DNA of 64,000 bases from Tillandsia leiboldiana (GCA_029204045.2 CM055081.1:2487033-2551032), one strand, 5' to 3'; positions 23,064-35,592 are shown, numbered from the stretch's first letter. The notes: a model not told the origin generated them from the letters alone. Program-made: numbers and translations.

Positions 23064-24886
23064 GTAGTTGTTGCAAGAAGCGCTTGATTTGATCGCTTGG
23101 CTCCATTCTTACAATTTCGTCAAATGTGCCCTGAAAAACTACAACGAAAACATACCTTTGTGAAAATTGAACACGAAGTAGATGAGGTAGGCTTGTTAAT
23201 GTTGGACGCAGTGATTTTCGTCGGAGGAGGAGAAACCGACTGGGGCACAAAAACCGTTCCACTCGAACTTGGATCCTCATCGGTTCGAACGTATCCAAGA
23301 CCCAACCGATTCGTTTGACCGAGACCAAGCAACTTGTCCAACTTGCTCATTCCTGAAGAGAATCGCTTCAAATCTTCCTTAAGTTGGAGTATGGTCTTCG
23401 TCACCTCCAATTTTTCTTATTGAGCCTCGGAGTAGAGCTTCAAGAAGTAATTAGCTTTACCCACCAATTTGATGTGCTCCTTCTCGAAATGCTCGTTCTT
23501 CTCTCGAAGGGAAACATTTATTTTGACCAAGTTATCATTTTCCTCTTCAAGAGCGTTTGAGAGAGAAATTGCCTTTTTAGATTGTTCTTCAAGATCCCGC
23601 AATCTTCTTCTCAAACTTTTATTTTGCTTTGCCAATTTCTTTGAATCCTTTAATAATTTATGGTAGGCAAAAACAAAGTCTTCACCTTCGGAATCGCTCG
23701 GTTCATCATCCGTTGCATTCTTTTCATTTAAAGAGGAGTTGTATAATGAACCAGAAGAAGTCGCTGAAAAGCACATGTAAGGTGAAGTTGTGGACGCGTG
23801 GAATGCTGTGGCGTTGTTATCCTCATCACTGGAAGATTACTCATTGGAAGTGTAAATGTCATCCCATGTGACGGCTTGCATAGCTTTCTTCTTTGACAGA
23901 TTCTTGTTGGGACACTCCGTTGAGATATGGCCATAACCTCGGCATTTGAAGCACTGGATTTGTCCCTCAGAGTTCTTCTTGCCCTTTGAAGAACCCTCTT
24001 GCTTTCTTGACTTAAAGTTTGAAGATCCTTTGCCTTTCTTGGACTTAACGAAGGATGAGGATTTACTTGAATTTCCTCTTCGAAAGCTTCGGCAAAATTT
24101 CCTCGTCAAGAGTGCAAGTTGTTTCTCAAAATCCTCCATGGATAGATTATCATCAGCGTCTGAGGAGGATGAATCTGCGTCTTCTTCTTTTGTTGATTTC
24201 AATGCAAAACCTGAAGACTTAGAAGAAGAGTAAGGCTTTCTAGAAGAATAGTTAGTAGGAAAAGTCATTTCATAAGTTTAAAGTGCACCAACTAATTCTT
24301 CTACCTTGATTTCGTCCGGGTGTTTTACTGTTTCAATGGCTGCGACCTTAGGGCGAAATCTTTCAGGAAGAGTTTTTAAAATCTTTCTTACAACTTTAGA
24401 TTCTGGAATTTTCTCTCCCAAGTTAGCACATGTATTAACGATATCTTGCAATCGTGTGTAATAATCTGTGAACGATTCATTTTTTGCCATAAAAATAGAG
24501 TCAAATTTGCTCGTAAGCATTTGCAGTTTTTGAATCTTCACTAAACTTGTTCCCTCATGTGTAACTTGTAGAGTATCTCAGATTTCTTTCGCAGTCTCAC
24601 ATGCCGAGACGCGAGAGAATTCGGTTTGTGACAAGGCATTAAATAAGGCGTTAATTCCTTTGCCGTTGTAAGAAGATGCATCAACTTCTTTCTTAGTCCA
24701 TTTCGACCTAGGTTTGATGGTGACAACATCGACAATAATCTTAGTAGGATTTATCCATCCAAACTCAATTGATTGCCAAACTCGTTCATCGATGGAAATC
24801 AAGAATGCTCTCATGCTTATTTTCCAATATGCATAATTTGTTCCATCGAAGAACGGTGGTCTATTGATGTTTCCACCTTCAACCAT
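23064..24886 (-). pseudogene. Ty1-copia (SIRE/Maximus-like) gag, with stops
   Basis: Minus-strand gag starting at the ATG at 24886 (MVEGGNINRPPFFDGTNYAYW, the start of the DUF4219/UBN2-type capsid). The capsid continues through LTSKFDSIFMAKNESFTDYYTRL near 24500, followed by a serine/lysine-rich linker, one CCHC knuckle (CFKCRGYGHISTEC near 23945) and a long coiled coil (23417-23776, rich in E/K/L). A remnant second knuckle (CFRCSFSGH) sits near 23140. Stops interrupt it near 24577, 24277, 23836 and 23416. A long coiled-coil extension of gag is typical of the SIRE/Maximus lineage. The remaining pol is at 1-1726, beyond the nested Ty3 insertion. Confidence 0.85.
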
Positions 24887-24905
24887 TATTTACAACCTTA
24901 TTCCC

Positions 24906-24917
24906 GCTCTGATACCA
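24906..24917 (-). other. Primer-binding site of the copia element
   Basis: The minus strand reads TGGTATCAGAGC (initiator tRNA-Met), two bases from the LTR border at 24920. Confidence 0.85.
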
Positions 24918-24919
24918 CT

Positions 24920-25989
24920 TGTGGGTTATGAATAATATGGATCTGAATAGGGGAAAAACTACCTAGAGGGGGGGCGAATAGGTGAAAACAATAAACACAC
25001 CAAATCGTTGCGTAAAAAATAACCCAATGCGGAAAATAAATAAAGTACGCAAGATTTACGTGGAAAACTCCGTCACAGGAGTAAAAAATCACGGGACCGA
25101 TAACACGGCGAAATCCACTAAGATTAAACACGTACAAGGTGATTTACCGTAACCCTACAACTCAACCTTTTCCATACGCTCCTAGTTGATCTTCTCCGCT
25201 CGCTCCGAACGCTCCTCGAATCCACGATTTGCGTTCCAACGCCGAATCCACGACGTTCAACGTCGAATCCACGACGTCCAACCGAATCCACGGTCTTCAC
25301 CACTGCGGCACGTCTCGATCACACGAACGCGCCTCGCTCCGAATCCACGAGAGCGGTAGCACCTTGAATCCACAAAGCCACGCGAATCCTCGCGCCGATT
25401 TTTGGTAAAATCATTATTTTTGTTGGTGATGATAATCCACCGAATACTTAGATCAAAGATAGACGAATAAACATATGATTGATCATATGATTATACAAGA
25501 AATAGGAGTTTAGAAACCCTAGAATCAAATTGATCAATATAGACGAATAAACATATGATTGATCATGTTTTCCTTTATTCTCTATATTTGTGGATTTTTC
25601 TATTATTTTTCGGTTATCTCCCTTTTTCCCATTTTTTAAAAGATGAAATTAGGGTTTATTTATAGGTTAGAAACCTTTGGAAAGAGATAAGCATCAAAAA
25701 CTGACTTAACAGAATTTTTTCCGCACGGCGGTCCGGACTGGATTTGGCTGATCCGGACTGTCGTCTTTTTCCAGCAATTTTTTTGAAAAAATAGTTTGGG
25801 GTCTGGACTGAAACAGGGGAGGTCCGGACTGTTCATGCAATTCGGATCACCAAAATTATTTAGTTAAACATACCTGATCATTCCGAATCCATTCTTCTTG
25901 AGATTGACGTAGTTGATCCACAATTCTTCATCTTCAATTTTCAAGACTTTTACCACTTCACGAAATACGCCAAAATAAAATCCTTAACA
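24920..25989 (-). repeat. 5' LTR of the copia element
   Basis: About 1.07 kb. On the minus strand it begins TGTTAAGGATTTTATTTTGG and ends CATAACCCACA. The copy bears repeats of gaatccacg (25210-25390) and of tccggact (25725-25840). ATATA follows at 25990-25994, but its partner lies outside the window. A diverged relative in plus orientation is at 30460-31759. Confidence 0.85.
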
Positions 25990-26633
25990 ATATATTTCTT
26001 ATGCTAAAAGAAAAGGTGAAATATTATGATTTGAAACTTTTGATTTCTTAATCAACTTCTTCTTTAGGTTGTTTTTTTTAATTACTGCTTAAAATTATGA
26101 CAAAAATTATGATCCAGGTTATAGTATAAGGGAAAAAAAATAGATCCAAATTATAGTAGAAATAAGGAGAATACTAAAAATAAGAAAACAAAAAGAATTA
26201 TTTTTCGTTCAAAACTTTGCTCGAGATTATAATATAAGGAGAAGAAGCAGTTTTTTAATTATTTATTCTTTTTCTTTATAGTATTTTGATCCAAATTATA
26301 ATTCGTCAATAATAATTATTTTTTTTCCTTATAGTATCTCTGAGTTTAATTAAGCAATCAATTAATAGAATGTCTCCAAGAAAAATTTTAGTTATTTATT
26401 AATATATTACATGCTTTTTAAATCATATGTGTGAGGTTCATATTATATGAACTATTATATCATTCGATTTTGTAGATAAACTATATTTATTTTTGATGTA
26501 TAAGAAGTTACTTTCAACTTCAATTTTGACGAATTGTCGAAGTATGGTCTAATTGACATTGTTTGGCATTTAGATTTACATTTGTTGAATATTGTTAACT
26601 TAAGTCCGAATCAATATATTTATTTAGATTCTA
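25990..26633. other. AT-rich intergenic sequence
   Basis: No coding signal, terminal repeat or RNA gene was recognised in this AT-rich stretch. Confidence 0.5.
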
Positions 26634-26871
26634 GGATCCGGCTACTATACTCTTATAAGTAAAATCTTTTTGTACTCATAAGTTTTCATCCCTTGGATGA
26701 AGGAATGTGCGGTTAGGATTATAGTAGTCCCTAGAATTTATACTATTTTCCCAACAACCTAGTAAACCCTAGGGGGACCACTATTATCCTAACCGCACAT
26801 TCCTTTATCCAAAGGTAAAAAGTTATGAGTATAAAGAGGTTTATACTCATAAGAGTATAGTAGACCTACGC
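26634..26871. mobile_element. MITE, Mutator-like (MULE-type)
   Basis: A 238-bp element with long inverted arms of about 90 bp. Left arm from 26642 (ctactatactcttat ... ggaatgtgcggttaggat); right arm ending 26863 (atcctaaccgcacattcc ... ataagagtatagtag). The outermost bases are less well matched. A perfect 10-bp direct repeat TTAGATTCTA flanks it (26624-26633 and 26872-26881). Long TIRs with a 9-11 bp target duplication are characteristic of Mutator-like elements. It carries no ORF. Confidence 0.7.
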
Positions 26872-26881
26872 TTAGATTCTA

Positions 26882-27807
<926 letters not shown>

Positions 27808-28689
27808 TGTAGCAACACTGTTTTCGGGTGTAGCAACACTGTTTCTTTTAATATTCCCTAAATATCGACTTTTGGTTTTAAGCTAGATTTAGGTGGGAAT
27901 TTCTTATCGTTAGTTCAAATGGGATTTCAGGTTGCGGTTATCGTATTATAGTAGAGCTCGTTAAACGAAGAACGACGATGCGATCGGATCGGAAATCCGA
28001 CTTAGGGATCTTCCGGAATGATGGTTTCAATGTTAGCGGGTCCAAATTGCTAAGTTCGAAATTTCTCGGGACCCGTTGAGTATTGTTGGTGCATCGGGAT
28101 CCGCGCTAGCGGTTACGAGATATTTCGGAGGATTGGCACGTTTATCAAGGAAGTCGGTGGAAAAATCTCTTTTTTATTTTAAATATCGGATATTGGGATT
28201 TTCGTACGTACAAAAGAATTAAATAAAATATTAATAAAAGATATTAGTATTCCAATTACCGGATAACCCTAATTTTGAAAAAAGATCGCTTTTTCTTTCT
28301 TTTTCCTCGCCGTGCATGCCGACGACTGAGACCGTAAACGTAGCCAATACCGGGGAGCGGATCCAGAAGCACCACCGTCTGCGGAAATCTGGATCGCGTT
28401 GTCTTCTCCGTCAGAGCTAGGTCAGTTAGCACCCTTTTTGTCTTCGTTTTGTGAATCTTGACTTTTTGTTATCGTTACATTGGTTTCTTTGCGATTTGGA
28501 TCTCGTTCTTGAATGTCGTTTGATGGTTCCGTTCGTCGGTTTTGATCGTCAGTATTTCATTATTCGTTTTGTGGATCCCGTCTTAGTTATCGGTAATTTA
28601 GTTTTGCTCTTGGACGATTGTTCGTCGTGGTTTTGTTCGATGGGGTTTTGTTGGGTTTTGGGGTTTTCGGCGGGGTTACTTTTGGATCG

Positions 28690-29500
28690 TCAATGGTGGC
28701 TCCATCGCCGCTCGATGCCCTAGTCGAGCCGCCGCCGCTGCCGCTCGATGCCCTAACCGAGCCACGGCCGCCGCCGCACGCTGCCACCGCAGGCCGCGCG
28801 CCGACCGAGGCGCTACGCCGCGCGCAGCCAGGTGCGCTGCCGCCCGCGCGCACGCACGCAGCCAGGCGCGCCGCCGCCCGCGCGCAGCCAGGCGCCACCG
28901 CCCGGGCACCACTCGCGCCGCTCTTGTGCTGTTAAGGCACGCCGCACAGGGGCCGCGCCCTGCCAGGCCGCCGCCGCGTGGTGCTGCTGCACACACGCGT
29001 CGCGCCCTGCCAGGCCGCCGCGTGGTGCTGCCGCACACGCGCGCCACGCCCTGCCAGGCCGCCACTGCTGGATGCCCAAAGCCGCCGCCGTGCTGGATGC
29101 TCTGGCCGCCGCCGCCGCCGTGCACTGCTTGCACGCCGCACAGGGTCGCACCCTGCCAGGCCACCGCCGCGTGGTGCTGCCGCACACGCGCGCCGCGCCC
29201 TGCCAAGCCGCCGCCGCTGGATGCCCTAGCCGCCGCTGCTGCTTACGTGCGCCCGCGCTGGTTGTGCCCGCGTGCGTTACTTCTTGCGCCGCGCGCCGCG
29301 CCGCTGTCAGCCTTGCGCCGCGCCGCTGCCATGCCTGCACCCTGATGCTGCCCGGGGCTGCACCGCGCGCTGCTGTCAGGCCGCCGCTCGCGCATCCTCG
29401 TGGCCTGCGCTTCCCCGCAACCTACACCGCCGCATAGCCTGCGCAGCCGCGCAGCCTGCGCAACCAGTGTCCGCGCGGCAGACCGCACGGGTCAAGCTGC
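28690..29500. repeat. GC-rich low-complexity block with tandem units
   Basis: Very GC-rich, in contrast to its surroundings. Units built on gccctgccaggccgcc followed by cgtggtgctgccgcacacgcg recur around 28955, 29000, 29050, 29147 and 29200. Alanine/arginine/proline-rich open frames here on both strands are a composition effect and are not called as genes. Confidence 0.75.
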
Positions 29501-29516
29501 GGCCATCAACAGCTTT

Positions 29517-29700
29517 GCTTGACGGTTTTATTTGGCATATTCGTTGACAGTTTTTGCTTGACGGTTTTTGGCTCGACGATTTTGCTTGACGGTTTTTTGG
29601 CTCGACGGTTTTGCTTGACGGTTTTTAGTTCGACGGTTCCGCTTGATGGTGCAGTCCGCTTTACGGTGCAATCCGCTTGACGGTGCAGTCCGCTTGACGC
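29517..29700. repeat. Minisatellite, gcttgacggttt units
   Basis: About ten degenerate copies of a 10-22 bp unit (gcttgacggtttt, ggctcgacggtttt) directly follow the GC-rich block, inside the same putative LTR. Confidence 0.75.
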
Positions 29701-30459
29701 AGCGATTTCGTTTTCCGTTAGATAACCCTCTGCTTGGTCGTCTTCCGACGCGGGCTTCGTCAAGGCAACGGTAGGAGCCCGCTTTTCCGTCCGTTGCCCT
29801 GTCGACAGTTGGATCACGTCGGAGGCACGGTTTTGCGACCGGAAAGATTTTTGGACGCGAAGTTTGTCATCGGCTTGTTGTTTTGGGATAACGGGGTACC
29901 GTTTTTAAGTCCGATTTTTTGTTTCGCCACCGAGATTTTTATCTGTTATTTTCGGTACACCTGTAGAATTCCCTTTTCGGTAATTTGGGATTTTTGCACG
30001 GTTTTTCCTATCTTTTGATGTTAGGGGTATTGCTAGTATATTTTACCTTCCGGGTGACCGGTTGTCGCGGTATGAGGTCCGGTGGGCGATTCGTCCATAT
30101 CCGAACAATGGTAGAATTGTTCGGAACCACTAATTTTGCCGGTTTGGGATAAAATGGTGATTTGTTTATTTGGATTTTTTTAGGCCCGCGTAAGATTTTG
30201 AATGCTTAGGAGGGACGTGGGCGCGATCGTTTGTCTCCGTTTCAGGTGGGTACCCTTATCTGAAAAAGGGGATGTTGTCGGTTGAATCATACCGATCTTT
30301 CCCTTTCTTCTTCATTGACGTTTCGTTTACAGTTACGTTACTTATGAGTATGGTCGTTTCGGTCTGCACAATGTTATGAGTTGGTGACTAACCCCATGTT
30401 ATGCATATGTATCGGTACTTCAACTATTTGGAGCGACTGAGTGTCGTAGGAGTCTATGA

Positions 30460-31759
30460 TGTTACGGATTTTGTTTTGGCGCATTTCGTGAAAGTGTTAA
30501 GTCTTGAAGATTGAAGATGAATGAAGTTTGGATCATATACCTCAATCTCAAGAAAGAAGAATTCAAAAGGATCAGGTAAGTTTAACTAAATATTTTTGGT
30601 GATCCGAATACTTCTTGTAGTGTAGAAACACTTGGAAGAATTTTTTACTACATAAAAATCAAGAACTGAACATGGGACATGTTCAGGATCCGGATCAGAC
30701 AGTCCAATCCGGATCCCGAAGGGTGCTTGTTCATTGGCAAATCCGATCCGGATCAAAGTCCATTTCGATCCGGATCCCGAACATGGGAATTTGCTGGAAT
30801 ACATGAACGATCCGGATCGAGCATTACAATCCGGATCCCGAACCCTGTTTTACTGTAATTGCCTGACTCGTTACGACGATCCGGATCACAGTTAATCCGA
30901 TCCGGATCGCCGTCGTGAAAATTTCCAGAAACGGATAGTTTTTGATCCTTATCTCCTTCCAATTGTTTCTAACCTATAAATAGACCCTTTGATTCTTTTT
31001 CTAGGGTTAATCCACATACAAGCCGTCAAGCCGCATAAGCCTTTATAATAAAATATCTTTTATACGGCCTAAGATCCACATATAGAGAAGAAAGGAAATC
31101 ATTAAATATTACCCTATGTTTCTTCATCTATATTGATTAGTTTGATTCTAGGTTTTCATACTCACATCTTGAGTTGAATCAAACTAATGAATACTTAGAT
31201 GGTATTTCCTATCTATCTTTGATCTAAGTATTCGGCGGATCATCACCACCCAAAAAACAACGATTTACCCCAAAATCGGCGCGTGGACTCGCGTGGCCTT
31301 GTGGATTCAAGGTGCAACCGCTCTCGTGGATTCGGAGCGAGGTACGTTCGTGGATTCGAAGCGTGCTACTGGGTGAAGACCGTGGATTCGGTCAGACGTC
31401 GTGGACTCGACATTGGACGCCGTGGATTCGGCGTTGGACGCAGATCGTGGATTCGTGAAGCGTTGTGGAGCGAGCGGAGAAGATCAACTAGGAGCGTATG
31501 GAAAAGGTTGAGTCGTCTGTGAGTACGGTATATCACCTTGTACGTGTTTAATTCTAGTGGATTTCACCGTGTTATCGGTCCCGTGGTTTTTTACTCCGGT
31601 TTGGAGTTTTCCACGTAAAAATCTTGCGTGTTCTTTTATATTTCCGCATTGGGTTTTTAATTGCGCAATGATTTTTTGAGTGTTTATTGTTTACACCTAT
31701 TCACCCCTCTTTAGGTGTTTTTTCCCCTATTTAGATCCATTATTACATATAACCCAACA
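30460..31759 (+). mobile_element. Solo LTR related to the copia LTR at 24920-25989
   Basis: A 1300-bp LTR beginning TGTTACGGATTTTGTTTTGG and ending TATAACCCAACA, with a perfect 5-bp target duplication TATGA at 30455-30459 and 31760-31764. Its first 140 bp (gcatttcgtgaa, caatctcaagaa, gatcaggtaagtttaactaa) and its last 300 bp align with the reverse complement of 24920-25989. No internal sequence is present, so it is a recombination-derived solo LTR. It interrupts the putative Tekay-like LTR 27808-32775. Confidence 0.88.
30683..30912. repeat. Dispersed gatccggat repeats in the solo LTR
   Basis: About eight copies of a palindromic word based on GATCCGGATC, often followed by ccgaac, spaced 20-40 bp apart. 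The equivalent position in the copia LTR (25725-25840) carries TCCGGACT words, so the motif core TCCGGA is retained while its flanks have changed. A second set, gtggattcg, recurs at 31270-31460. Confidence 0.7.
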
Positions 31760-32775
31760 TATGACACACGTTTTATTATTGTTATTATGCTCATGGCGCT
31801 TGCACGCACACCAGCGGTTTGGCCACCGTGTCGGTGTACTTTTCCGGAGAGGTGATCTGATTATCCGTGAACCCCACGAGGTGACGTTAGTGGGGGCCCC
31901 TTGTGGCTATTTGCGATGCTGCACTTGTGCAGTGGGGGGTTAAAATGCACCAAGGTGAGAGCGGGACGGTTTTCTTTTGCCTGAGGTCCCCGGACTGTCA
32001 CCGCAGGTGCTCAGTTCAATTTCTTAGGGGAGGTACGGTTGATTGCAGGATGGGGTTGTGGATGCTCTGGTTTTACGGTTTGATTTATTATCTGCACCTT
32101 TTAGCATCGTACTTGTAGTTGCGTTTTATCTTTACTCTTCGTGTCACTGACTCCCACTGTGTGACAGGTTTGGTCGGGTCTGGGAATCAGGATGATGGTG
32201 AGGGCGCTACTTGGTGAGGTGTGAGATTACCTCGGTCAGGTTCCTTTTCTTCTTTCGTTTATAGTTGGTTATTTCCTTTATGGTCGATTTCTGTGCATGT
32301 GGACGTGTATAATATAGCTGGTGTGGATGTTGAGATAGGCCTTATGTTTTGACAAATGAACTCATTTTATAGAACTATGCTTTCAATATAGGGTTTATGG
32401 ACGCGTCGTGTGGACGCGGGTTTTCATACTTAAAACGGGATTGCGAAAATAGCTTTAGAAAATTAAGTGTTGTGTGGGCACTGTTTTTAAAACCTGTGGA
32501 TTTATCCTTTCAAACCAATTGATGCGCCGGGCATGCGCCGTTTATTGGAATAAGATGTTGTCTTTTCAAATTCATACTCTGGTAATTGTAACTTTTAAGG
32601 CATGGTGGTTGATGTTATTATTCTGGCTATGTGTTGTACATAGGGATGCCGTGCATATACAAGAGAGATCTTGTATATGTGGCGGGTCTGTGCATGTGCC
32701 ACGCGGGAGCCTGTTTCAAAAAAAATAATAATTTAGGGCTGCTTTTCGCTTTTAAATTACTCCCGGGGCGTGACA

Positions 32776-33600
32776 CCGAGGGAGCTCTCCCCGGATTTGG
32801 CGGGTACGGCGGGGGCCTGATATTAGTATAAAAAATAGTAATATACATATATATGGGCCGGTGCATTTAATGCATTGTTACTGTTACGGGTCTCTTCATC
32901 CGAAGAAGTCCAACATCACCTGTCTCCACGTCGGTACTGTTTGGCCTTCCTGTCTCCACGTCGGTTTTCCCTCTTCTCTTCCTCTCGTGATAAGGGCAAC
33001 CAAATGTAGCTCTCCGCGCATTTGGGGGCTTTTAAGAGTGTATGAAAAAAATCGGCGCGCCGGGTGCACATTCCGTTCTACGAGCCGCATTTTAAATCGT
33101 CATTTAAATTATATTAAAAAATAATTTTGGCACATTTTTTTTTTTATAATTCATCATTTTCAATTTCCTTTCATTACAATCAAAATTTAATTTCTAAATC
33201 TAAATTTAAATTGCTATTTATGTTATGGTTCGCAAATTAAAACATACACTCGGTGCACTGAACTTTGCCGCATCACCACGCGGCCCTCTTAATAAAATAA
33301 AATTTTCCAAGCCTTCTTCACATCTCCTGAGAAAGATCAATTTATCACCATCCCTTCTCACTCACTCACCCACTCCATCTTATTTTTTCCATAACCTCTC
33401 TCACCTACTCCTTCTCCCTCTATCACCCATTTTCACCCACTCCTCTCTCAATTCCTACTTGCTCCCTCTCCTCTTTCATCACCACCGTCGCATCCCTTCG
33501 ACACATCGCCATCACGTCGCATCCGCAAACTCTCTTCCCTTATATGTCAACAGCATTTTTTTTCAAAACCATTCCTTTTTTTCATCCCTTTTTTCTTTAT
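32776..33600. other. Non-coding sequence, pyrimidine-rich at its end
   Basis: Contains two copies of ctgtctccacgtcggt (about 32919 and 32950) and a C/T-rich stretch at 33310-33600 resembling a plant 5' leader. No recognisable coding sequence. Confidence 0.5.
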
Positions 33601-33602
33601 AA

Positions 33603-34140
33603 GCATTAATGGAGGATACTTAGAGCGATGACCTCCTCGCCATGAAGAATAAGAAGAAGCAGCTCTACGCTCCCATCTCTGCTTCTGCTTCTGCTTCCGC
33701 TGGGAACGAAGAAGCACTGTGTTTTGATTCCAAGGTACACCTGCCGACATTCTCTCTTGCTGTTGCCGTTGCCGTTGCCCCATCATCATTCCAAGCACTA
33801 CTTCAGATGGTTTCAGTATATCACCACTATTCATCGATACATCTCTTAATAATACAAATTTCTACGCGTCCTTAATTTGATATGACTATTCTTTAATTTA
33901 ATTTAATCTGCGTCTCTCTTTTGCTTTGATTTCGGCAACAACCGAGATCGATCTCGCTTCGATATAGTTGATCAGTCGTGCAAAGGCGATGGAGGCATAC
34001 TACAAGTGGTTAAGTGGCAATCTCCCTATGCTCGTGCCGCCGCAAGCGGCAACGTCGTCGAGCAGCAGCGCAGCAGCACCGCGGCAACAGGGCGTGGCGA
34101 GGATAAGTTTCCGACCCTCACAGCATCGCTGGACAAGTAA
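33603..34140 (+). other. Unrecognised exon-like segments
   Basis: Two short open segments, 33642-33733 (MKNKKKQLYAPISASASAS) ending at a possible AAG/GTACAC donor, and 33988-34138 (MEAYYKWLSGNLPMLVPPQ) ending at AAG/TAAGC. They follow a pyrimidine-rich leader-like region. I recognise neither. An in-frame TAG follows the first ATG at 33609. They may be the 5' end of a gene whose later exons are the DENR-like fragments, or unrelated debris. Confidence 0.3.
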
Positions 34141-34773
34141 GCTCTTCTTTTTTTATTTTAATTGTCAAAATAAATTTAATAATTTGATTTCATTTAGTTA
34201 GTAAATGATAGCATATTCGGTTATCTTATCCAGCAATATTAAAATTAATTTTATAAAATAAATAAATTTAAAATAAAATTGCGCCACTTGGAGTGCAAAC
34301 TAAGCATATTATGCATGGCAAGTAGATGGTAATATTTTATTTGTTTTAGTAGATCTGAATGTTTGTAGGAGTGGGAATGTGCACCGGGAACTAGATCTGT
34401 ACATATTTTAGCTAATTTGCGTTATTAGCTTCAGAATTTGATAGATTTCAAGGCGTTTTCTATGGATTTGTGGGATATATTTTGCTAAAGTTGCATAGCA
34501 TGAATTTTGACACTGATAACCAAAACGAATCAAAAGGAATAGAAATAACCATATACTTTAGATAAACTCCTGATTTTTTTATCAATTTTGTAACAACCAA
34601 AACCTACTGTTCTAATTATAAAGCTAATTACACTTTCTTAACTTAATATAAGGTCCAAAATTTGTAACTTTCTCTAACTTTTTATTAATGGTCTGCATAA
34701 ACCATTATTCTGGACCACATATCAGAATGCTTTATGACATCATTTAAACATTCATGGGTACCGTCTCTTTCAG

Positions 34774-35209
34774 GAAAAGCAAGAAGTTGTGATTGAGAAG
34801 ATTGTCCGAAACAAGCGCAAATGTGTTACTGTTGTAAAAGGCCTTGAATTATTTGGTGAGTAGTAAATAGAGAAATCTTAGTCCCTCTTTCCTCTTCAAG
34901 ATTCTGTATAAAACTAAATAATTGAAAAGTTAAATGTTCTAATTATTTGAGTATATTTGCATGATGTTACAAGCATAAACCTCAATGATGCTTCTAAGAT
35001 GCTTGGAAAGAAGTTTGCTACTGGGGCTTCTTTTGTTAAGGTATGCTATCATTTCTAATATATTTTTGGACTTCTTAGGTGTTTATGCATGCACTAATTA
35101 ATTCCACCTGCTTGATAACTGGTTTTAGGGCTTAATTGACAAAGAGCAAATTGATGTTCAAGGAGACATAGCATATGATATTGTGGAGTTCATACCTGAG
35201 ATATGGCCG
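34774..35209 (+). pseudogene. DENR (density-regulated protein, SUI1 domain) gene fragment
   Basis: Three exon-like blocks: 34774-34855 (EKQEVVIEKIVRNKRKCVTV, then VKGLELF), about 34973-35040 (INLNDASKMLGKKFATGAS) and 35129-35209 (GLIDKEQIDVQGDIAYDIVE, then FIPEIWP). These are the central SUI1/eIF1-like domain of plant DENR, a factor for ribosome recycling and re-initiation. Most splice sites look plausible (cag/GAA, ttg/GTGAG, aag/GTATGC, tttag/GGC), but the acceptor of the second block reads acaa/GC and lacks AG. The N-terminal cysteine cluster and the C-terminal block are missing. A captured or truncated copy is likely. Confidence 0.75.
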
Positions 35210-35592
35210 GTTTACATTTTGACTATGTCAAATACTTATATTTACTTATATTTGATCTTAAGAAGTATTGCTATAAACCACCGATGAGAAATGAAAAAGA
35301 CCTGAACTTCTATTGCTGCTAGAAATCTTTATATTGATTATAATGCCTTATGGGATATGATAATGAGTACTAATTAGTAACTAATTAGCCGAATTTTTCG
35401 TTAGAACTGCTCAGAAATAGACGACCCGATTTTCCGTGTTCTTTGATTAAGATAGGTAAAAGATGACTCTTTTATATGTTTATTATTTCTTATGATCAAA
35501 TTGGCAATATTTTTTTTTTGATGTATAATATGCCTTAACTGATTGGATTAGATGGTATTTATGTCCAATTAGATAAATGCATTTGCTAGAAA

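Larger units (their letters stand above)
27808..32775 (+). mobile_element. Probable Tekay-like solo LTR, interrupted by a copia-type solo LTR
   Basis: Begins TGTAGCAACACTG and ends CCCGGGGCGTGACA, the terminus shared with the Ty3 LTRs here. Flanks are CCGGG (27803-27807) and CCGAG (32776-32780), a target duplication with one mismatch. Excluding the nested insertion it would be about 3.66 kb. Near its end it shares tatatgtggcgggtctgtgc with the intron LTRs (compare the minus strand of 54230 and 60670), and further in a segment around 31830-31880 (ggtgtacttttccggagagg) matches 55170-55230 and 62220-62275. No internal domain or second LTR was seen, so a solo LTR is most likely. The left border is the less certain end. 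Confidence 0.5.

Noticed and set aside
28587..29547. Large alanine/arginine-rich ORFs on both strands
   Set aside because: GC-rich tandem repeat inside a putative LTR; similar lengths open in nearly every frame.
33225..33602. 125-codon plus-strand ORF rich in L, S, P and H
   Set aside because: Translation of a pyrimidine-rich leader-like stretch; no protein character.
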